NCBI RefSeq assembly: GCF_052048135.1
Contig: NZ_JBNAIM010000002.1
Location: 248,001-312,000 of the forward strand
DNA length: 64,000 bases
Reading direction: 5' to 3'
From: Pelagibacter sp052048135
Lineage (GTDB): Bacteria; Pseudomonadota; Alphaproteobacteria; Pelagibacterales; Pelagibacteraceae
This document shows, in pieces, positions 8,813 to 18,281 of this stretch (position 1 is its first letter; every line of letters begins with the position of its first letter). A program made the position numbers and the translations under genes. The notes under the pieces are model-generated. The model saw only the letters and a list, made by a program, of their open reading frames with translations. It was not told the origin of the DNA and made no database searches.

Positions 8813-10000
8813 ATGCAATTGGCAAGTTTTTTAAATAAAATTTTTAAAAAAGGAGGTTTTATTTTAACAGATGCCAATTCAAAAGATTATATAATTGGTG
8901 AACCAGACAACAATCCAATTCGATTAAAAATTCTAAATAAAAGCCTTCATTATAAATTGCTATTTCATCCTGACCTTTATTTTGGAGAGGCGTATACAAA
9001 TGGAGATATAATTATCGAGAATGGATCATTGACAGATTTTTTAGATTTAGCCTTAATGAATATTGGAAGAGGTGAGCTAAATTTTTTTAGTTATTTAATT
9101 AATAGATTGAGAGGATCTTACAGATACTTAACTAATTTTAATTTTATTAAAAAATCTAAAATGAATGTTTCTCATCATTATGATATTAAAGATGATCTGT
9201 ATGATTTATTTTTAGATCCAAAAAGACAATACTCATGTGCATATTTCAAAAATGAGAACGATAGTCTTGAGACTGCCCAAAATAATAAAATCCAACATAT
9301 AATTAAAAAATTGAACATTAAATCTAATCAAAAAGTTTTAGATATAGGATGTGGATGGGGATCACTTGCTATTGATATAGCAAAAAGTGCAAAGTGTGAA
9401 GTGACTGGAATTACTTTGTCAGAAAATCAGCTTAATTATTGTAAACAAAAAGCTAAAGAGATGAATTTAGAAAACCAAGTGAAATTTAAATTAATGGATT
9501 ATAGAGAATTAAAGGAAAAATTTGATCGAATTGTAAGTGTGGGAATGTTTGAACACGTTGGAAGAAAATTCTATAAAAAATTTTTTAATCAGATTGAGAA
9601 TTTATTAAAAGAAGATGGAGTTTCATTAGTACATACAATTGGATCAGTTAATCCACCAAGAGACCCTCATCCATGGATAACAAAATATATTTTTCCTGGA
9701 GGTTACACGCCAAGTTTGAGTGAGGTTACCACTCCAATAGAAAATGCAGGTTTAATAGTGACAGATATTGAGGTTTTAAGACTTCATTATTCTCACACAT
9801 TAAGACATTGGAAAGAAAATTGTTTAAAAAATAAAGATAAAATAATTGATATGTTTGATGATAAATTTTTCAGAATGTGGGAATTTTATCTTGCTGGTTG
9901 TGAAATGGCATTCAAGTGGGGAGATCAAGTTGTATATCAATTTCAACTTACGAAAAATTATAGATCAACTCCTGTTACTAGGGACTATATTTATCAATAA
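8813..10000 (+). CDS. cfa: Cyclopropane-fatty-acyl-phospholipid synthase family methyltransferase
   Basis: Uses S-adenosylmethionine to methylenate unsaturated acyl chains in membrane phospholipids. The 395-residue protein has the N-terminal lipid-binding region (1-115), SHHYDIKDDLYDLFLDPKRQYSC-type entry to the catalytic domain at 120-142, SAM motif I VLDIGCGWGSLAI at 175-187, and SVGMFEHVG near 245. It ends with the RLHYSHTLRHW segment seen in CFA synthases. It lies in an apparent operon behind the DapA-like aldolase. Related enzymes make methyl-branched rather than cyclopropane lipids, so the product is not certain. Confidence 0.88.
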   Translation: MQLASFLNKIFKKGGFILTDANSKDYIIGEPDNNPIRLKILNKSLHYKLLFHPDLYFGEAYTNGDIIIENGSLTDFLDLALMNIGRGELNFFSYLINRLRGSYRYLTNFNFIKKSKMNVSHHYDIKDDLYDLFLDPKRQYSCAYFKNENDSLETAQNNKIQHIIKKLNIKSNQKVLDIGCGWGSLAIDIAKSAKCEVTGITLSENQLNYCKQKAKEMNLENQVKFKLMDYRELKEKFDRIVSVGMFEHVGRKFYKKFFNQIENLLKEDGVSLVHTIGSVNPPRDPHPWITKYIFPGGYTPSLSEVTTPIENAGLIVTDIEVLRLHYSHTLRHWKENCLKNKDKIIDMFDDKFFRMWEFYLAGCEMAFKWGDQVVYQFQLTKNYRSTPVTRDYIYQ

Positions 10001-10030
10001 ATTATTGATAGAATCTTATTTCCTCAAAAA

Positions 10031-11209
10031 ATGAAAAATAAAAAAAAAAGATCAAAAAGAAAGAGTAAAATTGTAAGAAAAATATCAACTCGAAAATCTG
10101 TTAAAAAGTCAAAAAAAAGAAAAAAAAGGATTAAAAAAGTTAAAATTAAAAAACTAAAAAAAACCAAAGTAAAAAAAACAAGATATAAATTCAAAATTAA
10201 AAAAACTCAAAAAGAAAGTTTGGTTTTAAAATTAGTAAAACTGCAGTTATCATTAAAGCCACAATTCAATTTCAAAATTAATTTTAGTTTAGAAAAATAT
10301 ATTCAAGGATTTTTTGATAAAATTTCTGAAACTATTTCGAGTTATAAAGACTTAAAACAAGACGAAAAAAGAAGGCTTGAAATAGAAAAAATTGAAAAAG
10401 AGAGAGAAGCAAAGATTGCTTTTGAAAAGCAAAAAAAAAAAGAAGAAGTGTTAAAAGTAAAACTAAAGGAACAAGAGTTAAAAGAGGAAGCTAGATTAGA
10501 AAAACAGAGAACAAAAGAAATAAAATTATTTTTAAGAAAAGAGCAGGCTCTTTTAAGAATTGAACAAGCAGAAAAACAAAAACAATTTTTAAAACAATTA
10601 AGATTAGAAAAACAAATTGAAAAATTTAGAATTAGAGAAGTTAAAGAGCTAGAAAGACTTGAAAAAATTTCATTAAAAGAAAAAAGAGAAGATTATGCTG
10701 GGTTACAAGAAAGAATTGATAAATTAAAAGAAAAATACCGAATAATTAGAGATCAAAAAATTAAAGAAAGAGTTGAAGCTCTTGGTGTAAAACTTCAAGG
10801 AGATGAGGATAGAGATACTTTATTATTAAAAGAAAAAGAATATACGCTAGCTCGTCAAAAAATTGAGTTCGCATTAGAAAGTTTTTATAGAAGTGCTAGT
10901 AGTTTGGTCTTTCAATTAAATAAAAGACATATTACCCGTGATATGTCTATTTTTAGATGCATCGATAGAAGATTTGAAACAGGAGAAATTTTTATTAAAT
11001 GGGATGAGTCAGAAGATGAAGAGTGGTTATTGTTAATTTACATTAAAAATAATTCTCCTGATGAAGGTATAGTTATTGAGGACAAATCAAATCCTGAAAA
11101 AAATATTTCTCATGAATTTAGAAGTGTAGATATATTCAAAGCATCTGACACAATGGTAGACTCTTTAACGCAACTAATTGCAAGAAAAAGAGTTAAAAAT
11201 AATAATTAA
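10031..11209 (+). CDS. Unrecognised Lys-rich coiled-coil protein
   Basis: I do not recognise this 392-residue protein. Residues 1-60 are almost entirely Lys/Arg with little else, which would suit nucleic-acid binding or a disordered tail. Residues about 100-260 are charged heptad-like coiled coil rich in K, E, R, L and Q. Residues about 280-392 look like a small globular domain, with RHITRDMSIFRCIDRRFETG, IFIKWDESEDEEWLLLIYI and a terminal VDSLTQLIARKR. No signal peptide or membrane segment is seen. It starts 31 bases after cfa and may be read from the same message. The globular end argues that it is a real gene. Confidence 0.7.
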   Translation: MKNKKKRSKRKSKIVRKISTRKSVKKSKKRKKRIKKVKIKKLKKTKVKKTRYKFKIKKTQKESLVLKLVKLQLSLKPQFNFKINFSLEKYIQGFFDKISETISSYKDLKQDEKRRLEIEKIEKEREAKIAFEKQKKKEEVLKVKLKEQELKEEARLEKQRTKEIKLFLRKEQALLRIEQAEKQKQFLKQLRLEKQIEKFRIREVKELERLEKISLKEKREDYAGLQERIDKLKEKYRIIRDQKIKERVEALGVKLQGDEDRDTLLLKEKEYTLARQKIEFALESFYRSASSLVFQLNKRHITRDMSIFRCIDRRFETGEIFIKWDESEDEEWLLLIYIKNNSPDEGIVIEDKSNPEKNISHEFRSVDIFKASDTMVDSLTQLIARKRVKNNN

Positions 11210-11239
11210 ATATTTTTATTTATTTAGGTATTATCTGTA

Positions 11240-11533
11240 ATGATTTTAGGAACAGCTTTTTTAATTATTTTGTATTTGATATTAAGGTACATCATTGCTT
11301 GGATAACGTACTATAATAATTTAGATGCTAGGCTTGGAGAAAGTACTTGGAGGTTTACTTATGATTATCCTGTTGTTGGTGAGCGAGATATTTCCGATTT
11401 AGATGATAAGGATTTTGTAAGGTTAAGAAGAAAAAAAAATAAAGTTATTTTGTTAATGTATTCAATCGTACTTATAATGTTTATAGCCTCAATGTCATTA
11501 TTAAGTAAATTCTTATTATTTTTTACTAGTTAA
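11240..11533 (+). CDS. Small membrane protein of unknown function
   Basis: A 97-residue protein with one hydrophobic segment at residues 1-20 and another at about 70-96. Between them is a conserved-looking polar stretch with RLGESTWRF, YDYPVVGERDISDLDD and a basic RLRRKKNK cluster before the second segment, which places the middle on one side of the membrane. It follows the coiled-coil gene by 30 bases. Its TAA interlocks with the stop of the convergent DCC protein. No function can be assigned. Confidence 0.6.
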   Translation: MILGTAFLIILYLILRYIIAWITYYNNLDARLGESTWRFTYDYPVVGERDISDLDDKDFVRLRRKKNKVILLMYSIVLIMFIASMSLLSKFLLFFTS

Positions 11534-11877
11534 TTTTTTAATTGTCTCTTATTTTTTAGATAGAGAAAGAAAGCCACTATTTCATAAGTGAAAGAAAAAA
11601 TATTAAAGATTATTGGTAATTTAAAAAAATTATATAAAAATTTGTATTTAGGTATTTTTTTCCACACAAGCAAAAAAGCCTCTGCACCTTCTAAAATTTT
11701 TTCGCCATCTTTTACATGAAGCCTTCGAAGCAGTTCTTTGCTATTTTTTGATGTTTCCTCTGTAGCTAAAGTATTATCTGTAATGTCTATCCAATCAATT
11801 TCTTGAATTTTTTCTTTTTTATATAAATCAATTTCAGCCCTACATATTTTACAAGAATTATTAAAATAAACTTTCAT
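11530..11877 (-). CDS. DCC-family thiol-disulfide oxidoreductase (DUF393)
   Basis: A 115-residue protein with the DUF393 start MKVYFNNSCKICRAEIDLY, giving a thioredoxin-like CxxC at Cys9 and Cys12. The rest matches the family layout: IDWIDIT, a Leu/Arg-rich RRLHVKDGEKILEGAEAF and a hydrophobic tail from about residue 82. The redox partner is unknown. It is convergent with the preceding membrane protein gene. Confidence 0.82.
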   Translation of the reverse strand: MKVYFNNSCKICRAEIDLYKKEKIQEIDWIDITDNTLATEETSKNSKELLRRLHVKDGEKILEGAEAFLLVWKKIPKYKFLYNFFKLPIIFNIFSFTYEIVAFFLYLKNKRQLKN

Positions 11878-11968
11878 AAAGTATAATAATTACAAAAAAA
11901 TAAAGTTATGTATATGCGTAAAATACACATGTTGAAAATTTCTTTAAACAAACTATGTATTAGTGGCT

Positions 11969-13381
11969 ATGAGTAATTTTTTCGAAAAATCAGATTTATC
12001 AAGAAGTGATGCAGAAAGTATAATTTCAGACACATTGCAGAAATGTGATGATGGCGAATTATATTTAGAAAATTCTAAATCAGAATCAATTTTATTAGAT
12101 GATAATAAAATTAAAAATTCTAGTTATAGTTCTGATTTAGGCTTTGGGTTTAGAGCTATTTCTAATGAAATTGTTGCTTATTCCCATTCAAATGAGATAT
12201 CAAAAAACTCCCTTAAACAATCTTCTGAAAATCTCAAATCTACATTAAAATCAGCTAAAGGTGTTTATAACCATGAAATACCTAAATCTAATAAAAAATA
12301 TTATGAAAACATTAATCCAATTGAACAAAAAACACTAAATGAAAAAATAGAAATTTTAAACAAAGTAAATAAATATCTACGATCAAAAGATAATAATATT
12401 AAGCAAGTAACAGCAAATTTTCTTGGGGAAAAAAAGTCTATAGAAATAATCCGATCTGGTGGAGAAACATTAACTGATATACGTCCTTTAGTTAGATTTA
12501 ATGTATCAGTAATGCTAGAAAAAAATGGAAGAAAAGAGTCAGGGGGGTACGGTATAGGTGGAAGACAATCATATGATGCTTATTTAAAAGACGATAACTG
12601 GAAAAAAGTTTGTGACGAAGCTTTAAGAATAGCTTCAGTAAATTTAGAGAGTAAGCCTGCTCCAGCAGGGGAAATGAAAGTTGTATTGGGTCCAGGTTGG
12701 CCAGCTATTTTAATTCATGAGGCAGTAGGTCATGGTTTAGAAGGAGATTTTAATAGAAAAAAAACTTCTGCATTTCATAATTTAATGGGCCAGAAAGTGG
12801 CGAGTGAAGGTGTTACTATAGTTGATGACGGCACCATTGATAACAGAAGAGGTAGTCTCACAATAGATGATGAAGGAACTCCATCAGAAAAAACAGTATT
12901 GATTGAAAATGGAATATTAAAAAATTTCATGCAAGATAGACTAAATGCGCGATTAATGAAAACCAGATCGACTGGTAGTGGCAGAAGAGAAAACTATAGA
13001 CATATTGTTCTTCCAAGGATGAGAAATACTATGATGTTAAATGGTAATCATACTCAAGAAGAGATGATTAAATCAGTTGATAAAGGTATTTTTGCTGTAA
13101 GTTTTGGTGGTGGGCAAGTTGATATTACTTCAGGTAAATTTGTATTTAATTGTACTGAAGCATATGAAATTATTAATGGTAAAATTGGGTCACCGATTAA
13201 AGGTGCGACTCTCATAGGTGATGGCCCATCTATATTAAAAGAAGTATCGATGGTTGGAAATGATATGATGTTAGATCCAGGAATTGGAACTTGTGGTAAA
13301 GCTGGTCAAGGTGTTCCAGTTGGAGTTGCTCAACCTTCTATATTAATCAACAAAATGACAGTAGGTGGAACAAAACTTTAA
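11969..13381 (+). CDS. tldD: TldD, metallopeptidase subunit of the TldD/TldE protease
   Basis: Catalytic half of the TldD-TldE heterodimer, which degrades unfolded peptides and processes some modified peptides. Zinc site HEAVGH lies near residues 250-255, followed by GLEGDFNRKK, and the C-terminal half carries DRLNARLMKTRSTGSGRR and LDPGIGTCGKAGQGVPVGVAQP. About 470 residues is the family norm. The ATG at 11969 is preferred over the in-frame GTG at 11963; neither has a ribosome site. Its TAA overlaps the ATG of tldE by one base, so the two subunits are probably translationally coupled. Confidence 0.94.
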   Translation: MSNFFEKSDLSRSDAESIISDTLQKCDDGELYLENSKSESILLDDNKIKNSSYSSDLGFGFRAISNEIVAYSHSNEISKNSLKQSSENLKSTLKSAKGVYNHEIPKSNKKYYENINPIEQKTLNEKIEILNKVNKYLRSKDNNIKQVTANFLGEKKSIEIIRSGGETLTDIRPLVRFNVSVMLEKNGRKESGGYGIGGRQSYDAYLKDDNWKKVCDEALRIASVNLESKPAPAGEMKVVLGPGWPAILIHEAVGHGLEGDFNRKKTSAFHNLMGQKVASEGVTIVDDGTIDNRRGSLTIDDEGTPSEKTVLIENGILKNFMQDRLNARLMKTRSTGSGRRENYRHIVLPRMRNTMMLNGNHTQEEMIKSVDKGIFAVSFGGGQVDITSGKFVFNCTEAYEIINGKIGSPIKGATLIGDGPSILKEVSMVGNDMMLDPGIGTCGKAGQGVPVGVAQPSILINKMTVGGTKL

Positions 13382-14697
13382 TGATCAAAGATCAGGAATA
13401 TCTATCTGCAAAAGCATCTTATTGTCTAGATCTAGCAAAAAAATTAGGGGCAACAGATTCAAGCGTTGTTGTAAGTAATTCAATTTCTGAATCAGTAAAT
13501 TTTAGGAACAAAAAATTAGACGAATCAAATAGATCAGATAATCTTGCTATAGGTATTACAATTTATATTGGTAAAAAAAAATCATCAATATCATCTTCAA
13601 ATCTATTAAAAGAAAATTTAGATACTCTAATAGAAAAATGTATTGAAACTACAAAAAATACTCCAGAGGATGAATTTAACTCACTTCCAGATAAAGATTT
13701 ACTTGCCAAAGAATTAAAAGATTTGAATTTATATGATGATACTCATATAAAAAATGAAAATAAGATTGAATATTTAGAGAGATTAGAGGCATCAGCTTCA
13801 AGTGATAAAAAAATAGTAAATACAGAATCCAGTTTTATTGAAGATAAATCAAACTTCATTTTAGCAAATAGCGATGGTTTTTCGAAAGGTTATAAAAGTT
13901 CGTCATTTACAGCATCAAGTGTGATTGTTGCTAAAGATGATAAAAGCATGGAGCGTGATTATGAATATACTAGCAAATGTCATTTACATGATATTAATAG
14001 TGCAGAAGAATTAGGAAAATTAGCTGCTGAACAAACTATTAAAAAACTTAGCCCAAAAAAAATTGGTAGTGAAAAAATTGCTATAATTTTTGATAAAAGA
14101 ATTGCAAAAGGAATTTTAAGTACTTTTGCTGGCGCAATATCTTCCTCTGCTATTTCACGAAGCACCTCTTTTTTAAAAGATAAAATAAATCAAAAAATAT
14201 TTTCAGATGAAATAGATATTTTTGATAAGCCGGATATATTAAAAGGTCTTGGTTCTAGAAGCTTTGATTCAGAAGGGGTAAAAACAAATACTTTAAAGTT
14301 GGTGGAGCAGGGTGTTTTAAAGCATTACTTAATGGACACTTATAATGGAAAAAAATTGAATATTAGATCGAATGGAAGATGTGGAGGCACAAGCAATCTT
14401 TATTTTGATAATGGAAATATTTCTTATAATGATCTTTTAAATTCTAATCCAAGATGCCTTTATATTACAGAAACAATAGGTCATGGAAGCAATATTGTAA
14501 CAGGAGACTATTCAGTAGGAGCAACAGGCTTTCTTGTTGAAAATGGGGAATTTAAATACCCCATAAATGAAATTACAATTGCAGGAAATTTTAAAGATAT
14601 GTTCAAAAACATTACTCTAGCTAATGATCTAGAATTTAAATATGCAACTAACTCTCCAACTATGATGATTGAAGGTATGGTTGTAGCAGGTAAATAA
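13381..14697 (+). CDS. pmbA: TldE/PmbA, partner subunit of the TldD/TldE protease
   Basis: Non-metal partner of TldD. The 438-residue protein has the family layout without HExxxH: an N-terminal domain with SISESVNFRNKKLDESNRSD, a middle GFSKGYKSSSFTASSVIVA and a C-terminal part with SRSFDSEGVKTNTLKLVEQG, GRCGGTSNLY and GATGFLVENGEF. Zinc-site loss is normal for TldE. It overlaps tldD by one base (TAATG) and is convergent, six bases away, with the DUF6134-like gene. Confidence 0.93.
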   Translation: MIKDQEYLSAKASYCLDLAKKLGATDSSVVVSNSISESVNFRNKKLDESNRSDNLAIGITIYIGKKKSSISSSNLLKENLDTLIEKCIETTKNTPEDEFNSLPDKDLLAKELKDLNLYDDTHIKNENKIEYLERLEASASSDKKIVNTESSFIEDKSNFILANSDGFSKGYKSSSFTASSVIVAKDDKSMERDYEYTSKCHLHDINSAEELGKLAAEQTIKKLSPKKIGSEKIAIIFDKRIAKGILSTFAGAISSSAISRSTSFLKDKINQKIFSDEIDIFDKPDILKGLGSRSFDSEGVKTNTLKLVEQGVLKHYLMDTYNGKKLNIRSNGRCGGTSNLYFDNGNISYNDLLNSNPRCLYITETIGHGSNIVTGDYSVGATGFLVENGEFKYPINEITIAGNFKDMFKNITLANDLEFKYATNSPTMMIEGMVVAGK

Positions 14698-14703
14698 TAG
14701 AAT

Positions 14704-15381
14704 TTATTCAAAATTTTTTAAACGATATTCCCAATCACCCATTCTCGAATATGATACTTTTATAATTTGAGAACTTTCTGGATCATACCATATATCAAAA
14801 TCTAATCTTTTATCTTTTGGTAAGCTCATATCTTTTGATCTAAGTTTAAAATGATCAACTTCATAAGTTTTTCCATAAAGATCAATTTTTTCTTTAGCAA
14901 TAAACGTCACAACTTGTTCTTTTATACTTCCTGAAATTGGACTAATCTGACTATTAGTTTGTAAAATTTTATGAGACCACCAATTTCCCACAATATTATC
15001 AATTGATGCTTCTCCAGAATAAGAGGAACCTTTTATAACAAATTTTTGTTTATTTCTATCAAAAACTAAATTAACAAATTTTTCTTTATCATTTTGCAAA
15101 GTTTTAGAGTTAAAAGAAATTAATTGATCTTTTATATATTTTTCTTCTCCAGATCCTTCTACTTGAAAAACTGTAGCTCCAAGAAGTTTAACAGAAAACT
15201 TTATTTCATTAGTTATTATTGTTTCATCACCTTTTCTTGTAAAAAAATAATAATTGTATCCTATTAATTCACCATTCCTAAAAATTTCCATTTCAATTTT
15301 ATTATATTTTTTATAATGGTCTATATGGGCAAGTACATTTGGGGATAATAATATAATAATTATGATCAAAATTTTTTTCAT
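14704..15381 (-). CDS. Exported protein, DUF6134-like
   Basis: A 225-residue protein with a signal peptide at residues 1-18 (ILLSPNVLA, cleaved before HIDHY). The mature part is predicted beta-rich, with FRNGELIGYNYYFF, GEASIDNIVGNWWSHKIL near the middle, and DIWYDPESSQIIKVSYSR near the end. This matches the pattern I associate with DUF6134, an uncharacterised proteobacterial periplasmic family with a lipocalin-like appearance. No catalytic motif is seen. Confidence 0.65.
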   Translation of the reverse strand: MKKILIIIIILLSPNVLAHIDHYKKYNKIEMEIFRNGELIGYNYYFFTRKGDETIITNEIKFSVKLLGATVFQVEGSGEEKYIKDQLISFNSKTLQNDKEKFVNLVFDRNKQKFVIKGSSYSGEASIDNIVGNWWSHKILQTNSQISPISGSIKEQVVTFIAKEKIDLYGKTYEVDHFKLRSKDMSLPKDKRLDFDIWYDPESSQIIKVSYSRMGDWEYRLKNFE

Positions 15382-15433
15382 TTAATGATTACAATAATAG
15401 ACTTTTTTTATAATAGAAGTAGTTTATCAAAAA

Positions 15434-16081
15434 ATGTTTTTAAAAATTAAGAAAATACCAAAAGTTAATTGGACATCAGATAGACCACATAATCTTAAAC
15501 CAAAATTCTCAACATTCTTTTTTTTATGTTTTGGATTAATGCTGTTTGGACTAGGGGAAGGTTTATTGATTGTTTCTTTTACAGGAGCTTCTCCCTGGAG
15601 TGTTTTAGCACAAGGTATTTCTCTTAAAGTAAATTTAAGTATTGGCACAATAACTTTATTGATTAGTATTGCTGTTCTAATTTTGTGGATACCTTTAGGT
15701 CAAAAGCCAGGCATGGGAACAATCTTTAATGCTTTAATAATTGCACTGATGATTGATTTTTGTATCAAATTTGTTCCAACTCCAACTAATTATATTAATC
15801 AATTAATTTTAGCAGTTATATCTGTAATTACAGTTGGTATTGGTGGAGGTATATATTTAGTTTCTAATTTAGGAGCAGGTCCAAGGGATGGATTGATGAT
15901 TGGTTTACAAAAAGTTACAAATTTTCCTATAGCCGTTGTCAGAGCAACTTTAGAAATTTCAGTTGTTAGTATTGGATGGTATTTAGGTGGAACTGTTGGT
16001 GTTGGAACTTTGTTATTTGCTTTTGGAATAGGCCCTTGTGTTGCTTTAGGACTTTATTTAGTTGATAAAATATTTGATTAA
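15434..16081 (+). CDS. YczE/YyaS/YitT-family membrane protein
   Basis: A 215-residue integral membrane protein with five to six hydrophobic segments. Family features are FGLGEGLLIVSFTGASPWSV near residue 37, GQKPGMGTIFNALIIALMID near residue 90 and SNLGAGPRDGLMIGLQ near residue 145. The N-terminus is polar and cytoplasmic-looking. YitT-type proteins lack an established biochemical role. Its stop interlocks with that of convergent typA in a TTAA. Confidence 0.82.
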   Translation: MFLKIKKIPKVNWTSDRPHNLKPKFSTFFFLCFGLMLFGLGEGLLIVSFTGASPWSVLAQGISLKVNLSIGTITLLISIAVLILWIPLGQKPGMGTIFNALIIALMIDFCIKFVPTPTNYINQLILAVISVITVGIGGGIYLVSNLGAGPRDGLMIGLQKVTNFPIAVVRATLEISVVSIGWYLGGTVGVGTLLFAFGIGPCVALGLYLVDKIFD

Positions 16082-17904
16082 GCTGCTGCGCCAGCTTTTT
16101 CACTTCTTTTTCTTTCGTGTGGATCTAAAATAGCTTTTCTTAATCTACAAGAATCTGGTGTAATTTCCAAAGCTTCGTCAGTATTTAACATGCTTAATTG
16201 TTCTGCGATTGACATTTTTCTCACTGGAGTTAAGACAACATTTTCATCTGTTCCTTGTGTTCTCATATTAGTTAATTTTTTTCCTTTCATGACATTTATA
16301 ATCATGTCACCTGGTTTAGGTGATAGTCCTACAATCATACCTGGATATACTGGATCATTGTGTGTTACGAACATCTCTCCTCTTGCCTGTAAATTAAATA
16401 TTGCAAATGCAACTGCTTTTCCTTGTTCCATTGAAATTAATGCACCATTTCTTCTTCCCTCCATATCACCTTCAAATGGACCATAAGAATGAAAAATTCT
16501 GTTTATTACCCCATTACCTTTAGTAAGAGTTAAAAATCTACTTGTGTATCCCATCAAGCCTCTCGTTGGTGCATGAAATATAAGTCGTTTTTTATTCTTA
16601 CCTGTATCTTTTAATTCAATTAATTTACCTTTTCTTCTGTTCATAGAATCTATAATTTTTGATGAATGCTCCTCATCAAGATCCATAGTAATTTCCTCAA
16701 TTGGCTCAAGTTTGTTTCCATTTTCATCTTTTTTATACAAAACTTTTGGTGGGCTTACAGTCATTTCAAAACCTTCTCTTCTCATTTGAGTGAGTAAAAT
16801 TTCTAACATTAATTCTCCTCGACCACTTACTACAAAAGAGTCATTTCCCTCATTTTCAGAAAATGTAATTCCAACATTATTTTGTGCTTCTTGAATTAAT
16901 CTATCTCTAATTTGTGTACTAGTAAGTTTTTTACCTTCTGTGCCTGCTAGAGGGGAAGTGTTTACAGTGATTGTAATAGACATTGTTGGAGGATCTATAG
17001 GTGTTGCTTTAATTGGTTCATTAACCTCCAGGTCACATATAGTATCTGCAACATTAGCCTTCTCTAAACCTGCAATTACTACAATATCTCCAGCTTCACC
17101 AACTTCAATAGGAACTTTTTTTGTGCCCTCATATCTAAAAATTTTAGTAAGTCTTCCTTCATCAACTTTTTCACCTTTTAAATTAATTGCCTTTATTGCT
17201 TGATTAGCTTTAGCAGTACCTTGAGTAATTCTTCCAACTAAACTTCTTCCTAAAAAACTATCTGCATAAAGAAGTGTTGATAGCATAGCAAATGGTTTTG
17301 ATTTATCTAATTGAGCAGGTTCAACGTGTTCAATAATTTTGTCTAATAAAGGGTTTAAATTTTTCCTTGGGCCATCTACCTCATTATCTGCCCATCCAGA
17401 TCTCCCACTTGCATATAGAACGGGAAAATCTAACTGTTCTTCGTTTGCATCCAAACTCACAAATAAATCAAAAGTTTCATCTAAAACTTCATTTGCTCTT
17501 TGATCAGACTTATCAAGTTTATTAATTACTACAATTGGCCTAAGTCCTTGTTTTAGTGCTTTTGATAATACAAATTTTGTTTGTGGCATTACACCTTCTG
17601 CAGAGTCTATTAATAGAAGAGCGCCATCTGCCATACTTAAAACTCTCTCAACTTCTGCAGCAAAATCTCTGTGACCAGGAGTATCAATAATATTAATTCT
17701 TGATTCCTTCCAATTTATTGATGCAGGTTTTGCTAAAATTGTTATTCCTCTTTCTTTTTCTAATTCTCCAGAGTCCATTAGTCTTTCATCAACAACCTCA
17801 TTTTCTCTAAATGAGCCGCTTTGCTTCATTAAGTTGTCAATTAAAGTTGTTTTCCCGTGGTCAACGTGAGCAATAATAGTGATGTTTCTTATATTGTTTG
17901 TCAT
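16078..17904 (-). CDS. typA: TypA/BipA ribosome-associated GTPase
   Basis: A translational GTPase of the EF-G group that helps ribosome assembly and stress adaptation. The 608-residue protein shows G1 AHVDHGKTTL (residues 12-21), G3 DTPGHRDF (near 73-80), G4 NKLD (near 126), an EF-Tu-like domain II, and the BipA C-terminal segment FHAPTRGLMGYTSRFLT and FVTHNDPVYPGMIVG. Full length with no missing motif. The next gene upstream on this strand may be a 38-codon basic ORF. Confidence 0.97.
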   Translation of the reverse strand: MTNNIRNITIIAHVDHGKTTLIDNLMKQSGSFRENEVVDERLMDSGELEKERGITILAKPASINWKESRINIIDTPGHRDFAAEVERVLSMADGALLLIDSAEGVMPQTKFVLSKALKQGLRPIVVINKLDKSDQRANEVLDETFDLFVSLDANEEQLDFPVLYASGRSGWADNEVDGPRKNLNPLLDKIIEHVEPAQLDKSKPFAMLSTLLYADSFLGRSLVGRITQGTAKANQAIKAINLKGEKVDEGRLTKIFRYEGTKKVPIEVGEAGDIVVIAGLEKANVADTICDLEVNEPIKATPIDPPTMSITITVNTSPLAGTEGKKLTSTQIRDRLIQEAQNNVGITFSENEGNDSFVVSGRGELMLEILLTQMRREGFEMTVSPPKVLYKKDENGNKLEPIEEITMDLDEEHSSKIIDSMNRRKGKLIELKDTGKNKKRLIFHAPTRGLMGYTSRFLTLTKGNGVINRIFHSYGPFEGDMEGRRNGALISMEQGKAVAFAIFNLQARGEMFVTHNDPVYPGMIVGLSPKPGDMIINVMKGKKLTNMRTQGTDENVVLTPVRKMSIAEQLSMLNTDEALEITPDSCRLRKAILDPHERKRSEKAGAAA

Positions 17905-17989
17905 TTTTTGAGGCTCTTATACATAAATAAATTGTTTTGAAAACTTAAAAAAAACCATATTTAACATGCATAATTTGAATATATTGTAG

Positions 17990-18106
17990 TTAATTAAGCT
18001 TTTTTCGCTTTTCTCTCTTAATCTTTCTTTTTTCTTTAAAGCTTAATTTAGACTTTTTTTTTACACTCGAATCTTTAAATGATTTTCCACTATAACGTTT
18101 AGACAT
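17990..18106 (-). CDS. Possible 38-residue basic protein
   Basis: An ATG at 18106 opens a frame beginning MSKRYSGKSFKDSSVKKK and ending REKRKKLN, with nearly half its residues Lys or Arg. It lies 85 bases upstream of typA on the same strand, in a 377-base stretch (17905-18281) that otherwise holds no gene. There is no clear ribosome site, but that is true of most genes here. The composition suits an RNA- or ribosome-binding peptide. It could be chance coding in A-rich DNA. Confidence 0.4.
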   Translation of the reverse strand: MSKRYSGKSFKDSSVKKKSKLSFKEKRKIKREKRKKLN

Positions 18107-18182
18107 AATTTTTTATTTGGAAGGGATTACATTCGCAGAACATTCTCTCATACCTCGCATAATATCTTACTTTTTAAAAAAT

Positions 18183-18201
18183 TTCATTGAAAACTTCATT
18201 G
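18183..18201. repeat. TTCATTG direct repeats, left of the serine-hydrolase gene
   Basis: TTCATTG occurs at 18183 and 18195, 12 bases apart. The second copy sits in a 13-mer, AAAACTTCATTGA (18190-18202), that is repeated exactly on the other side of the gene at 19539-19551. Confidence 0.45.
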
Positions 18202-18281
18202 AGAAAATCCTCTAATTTAAAAGCAAGTTAAAAGATGACTTCATTTTAGAATTCAGTTAAATTTTCAATATACAAAATTTA

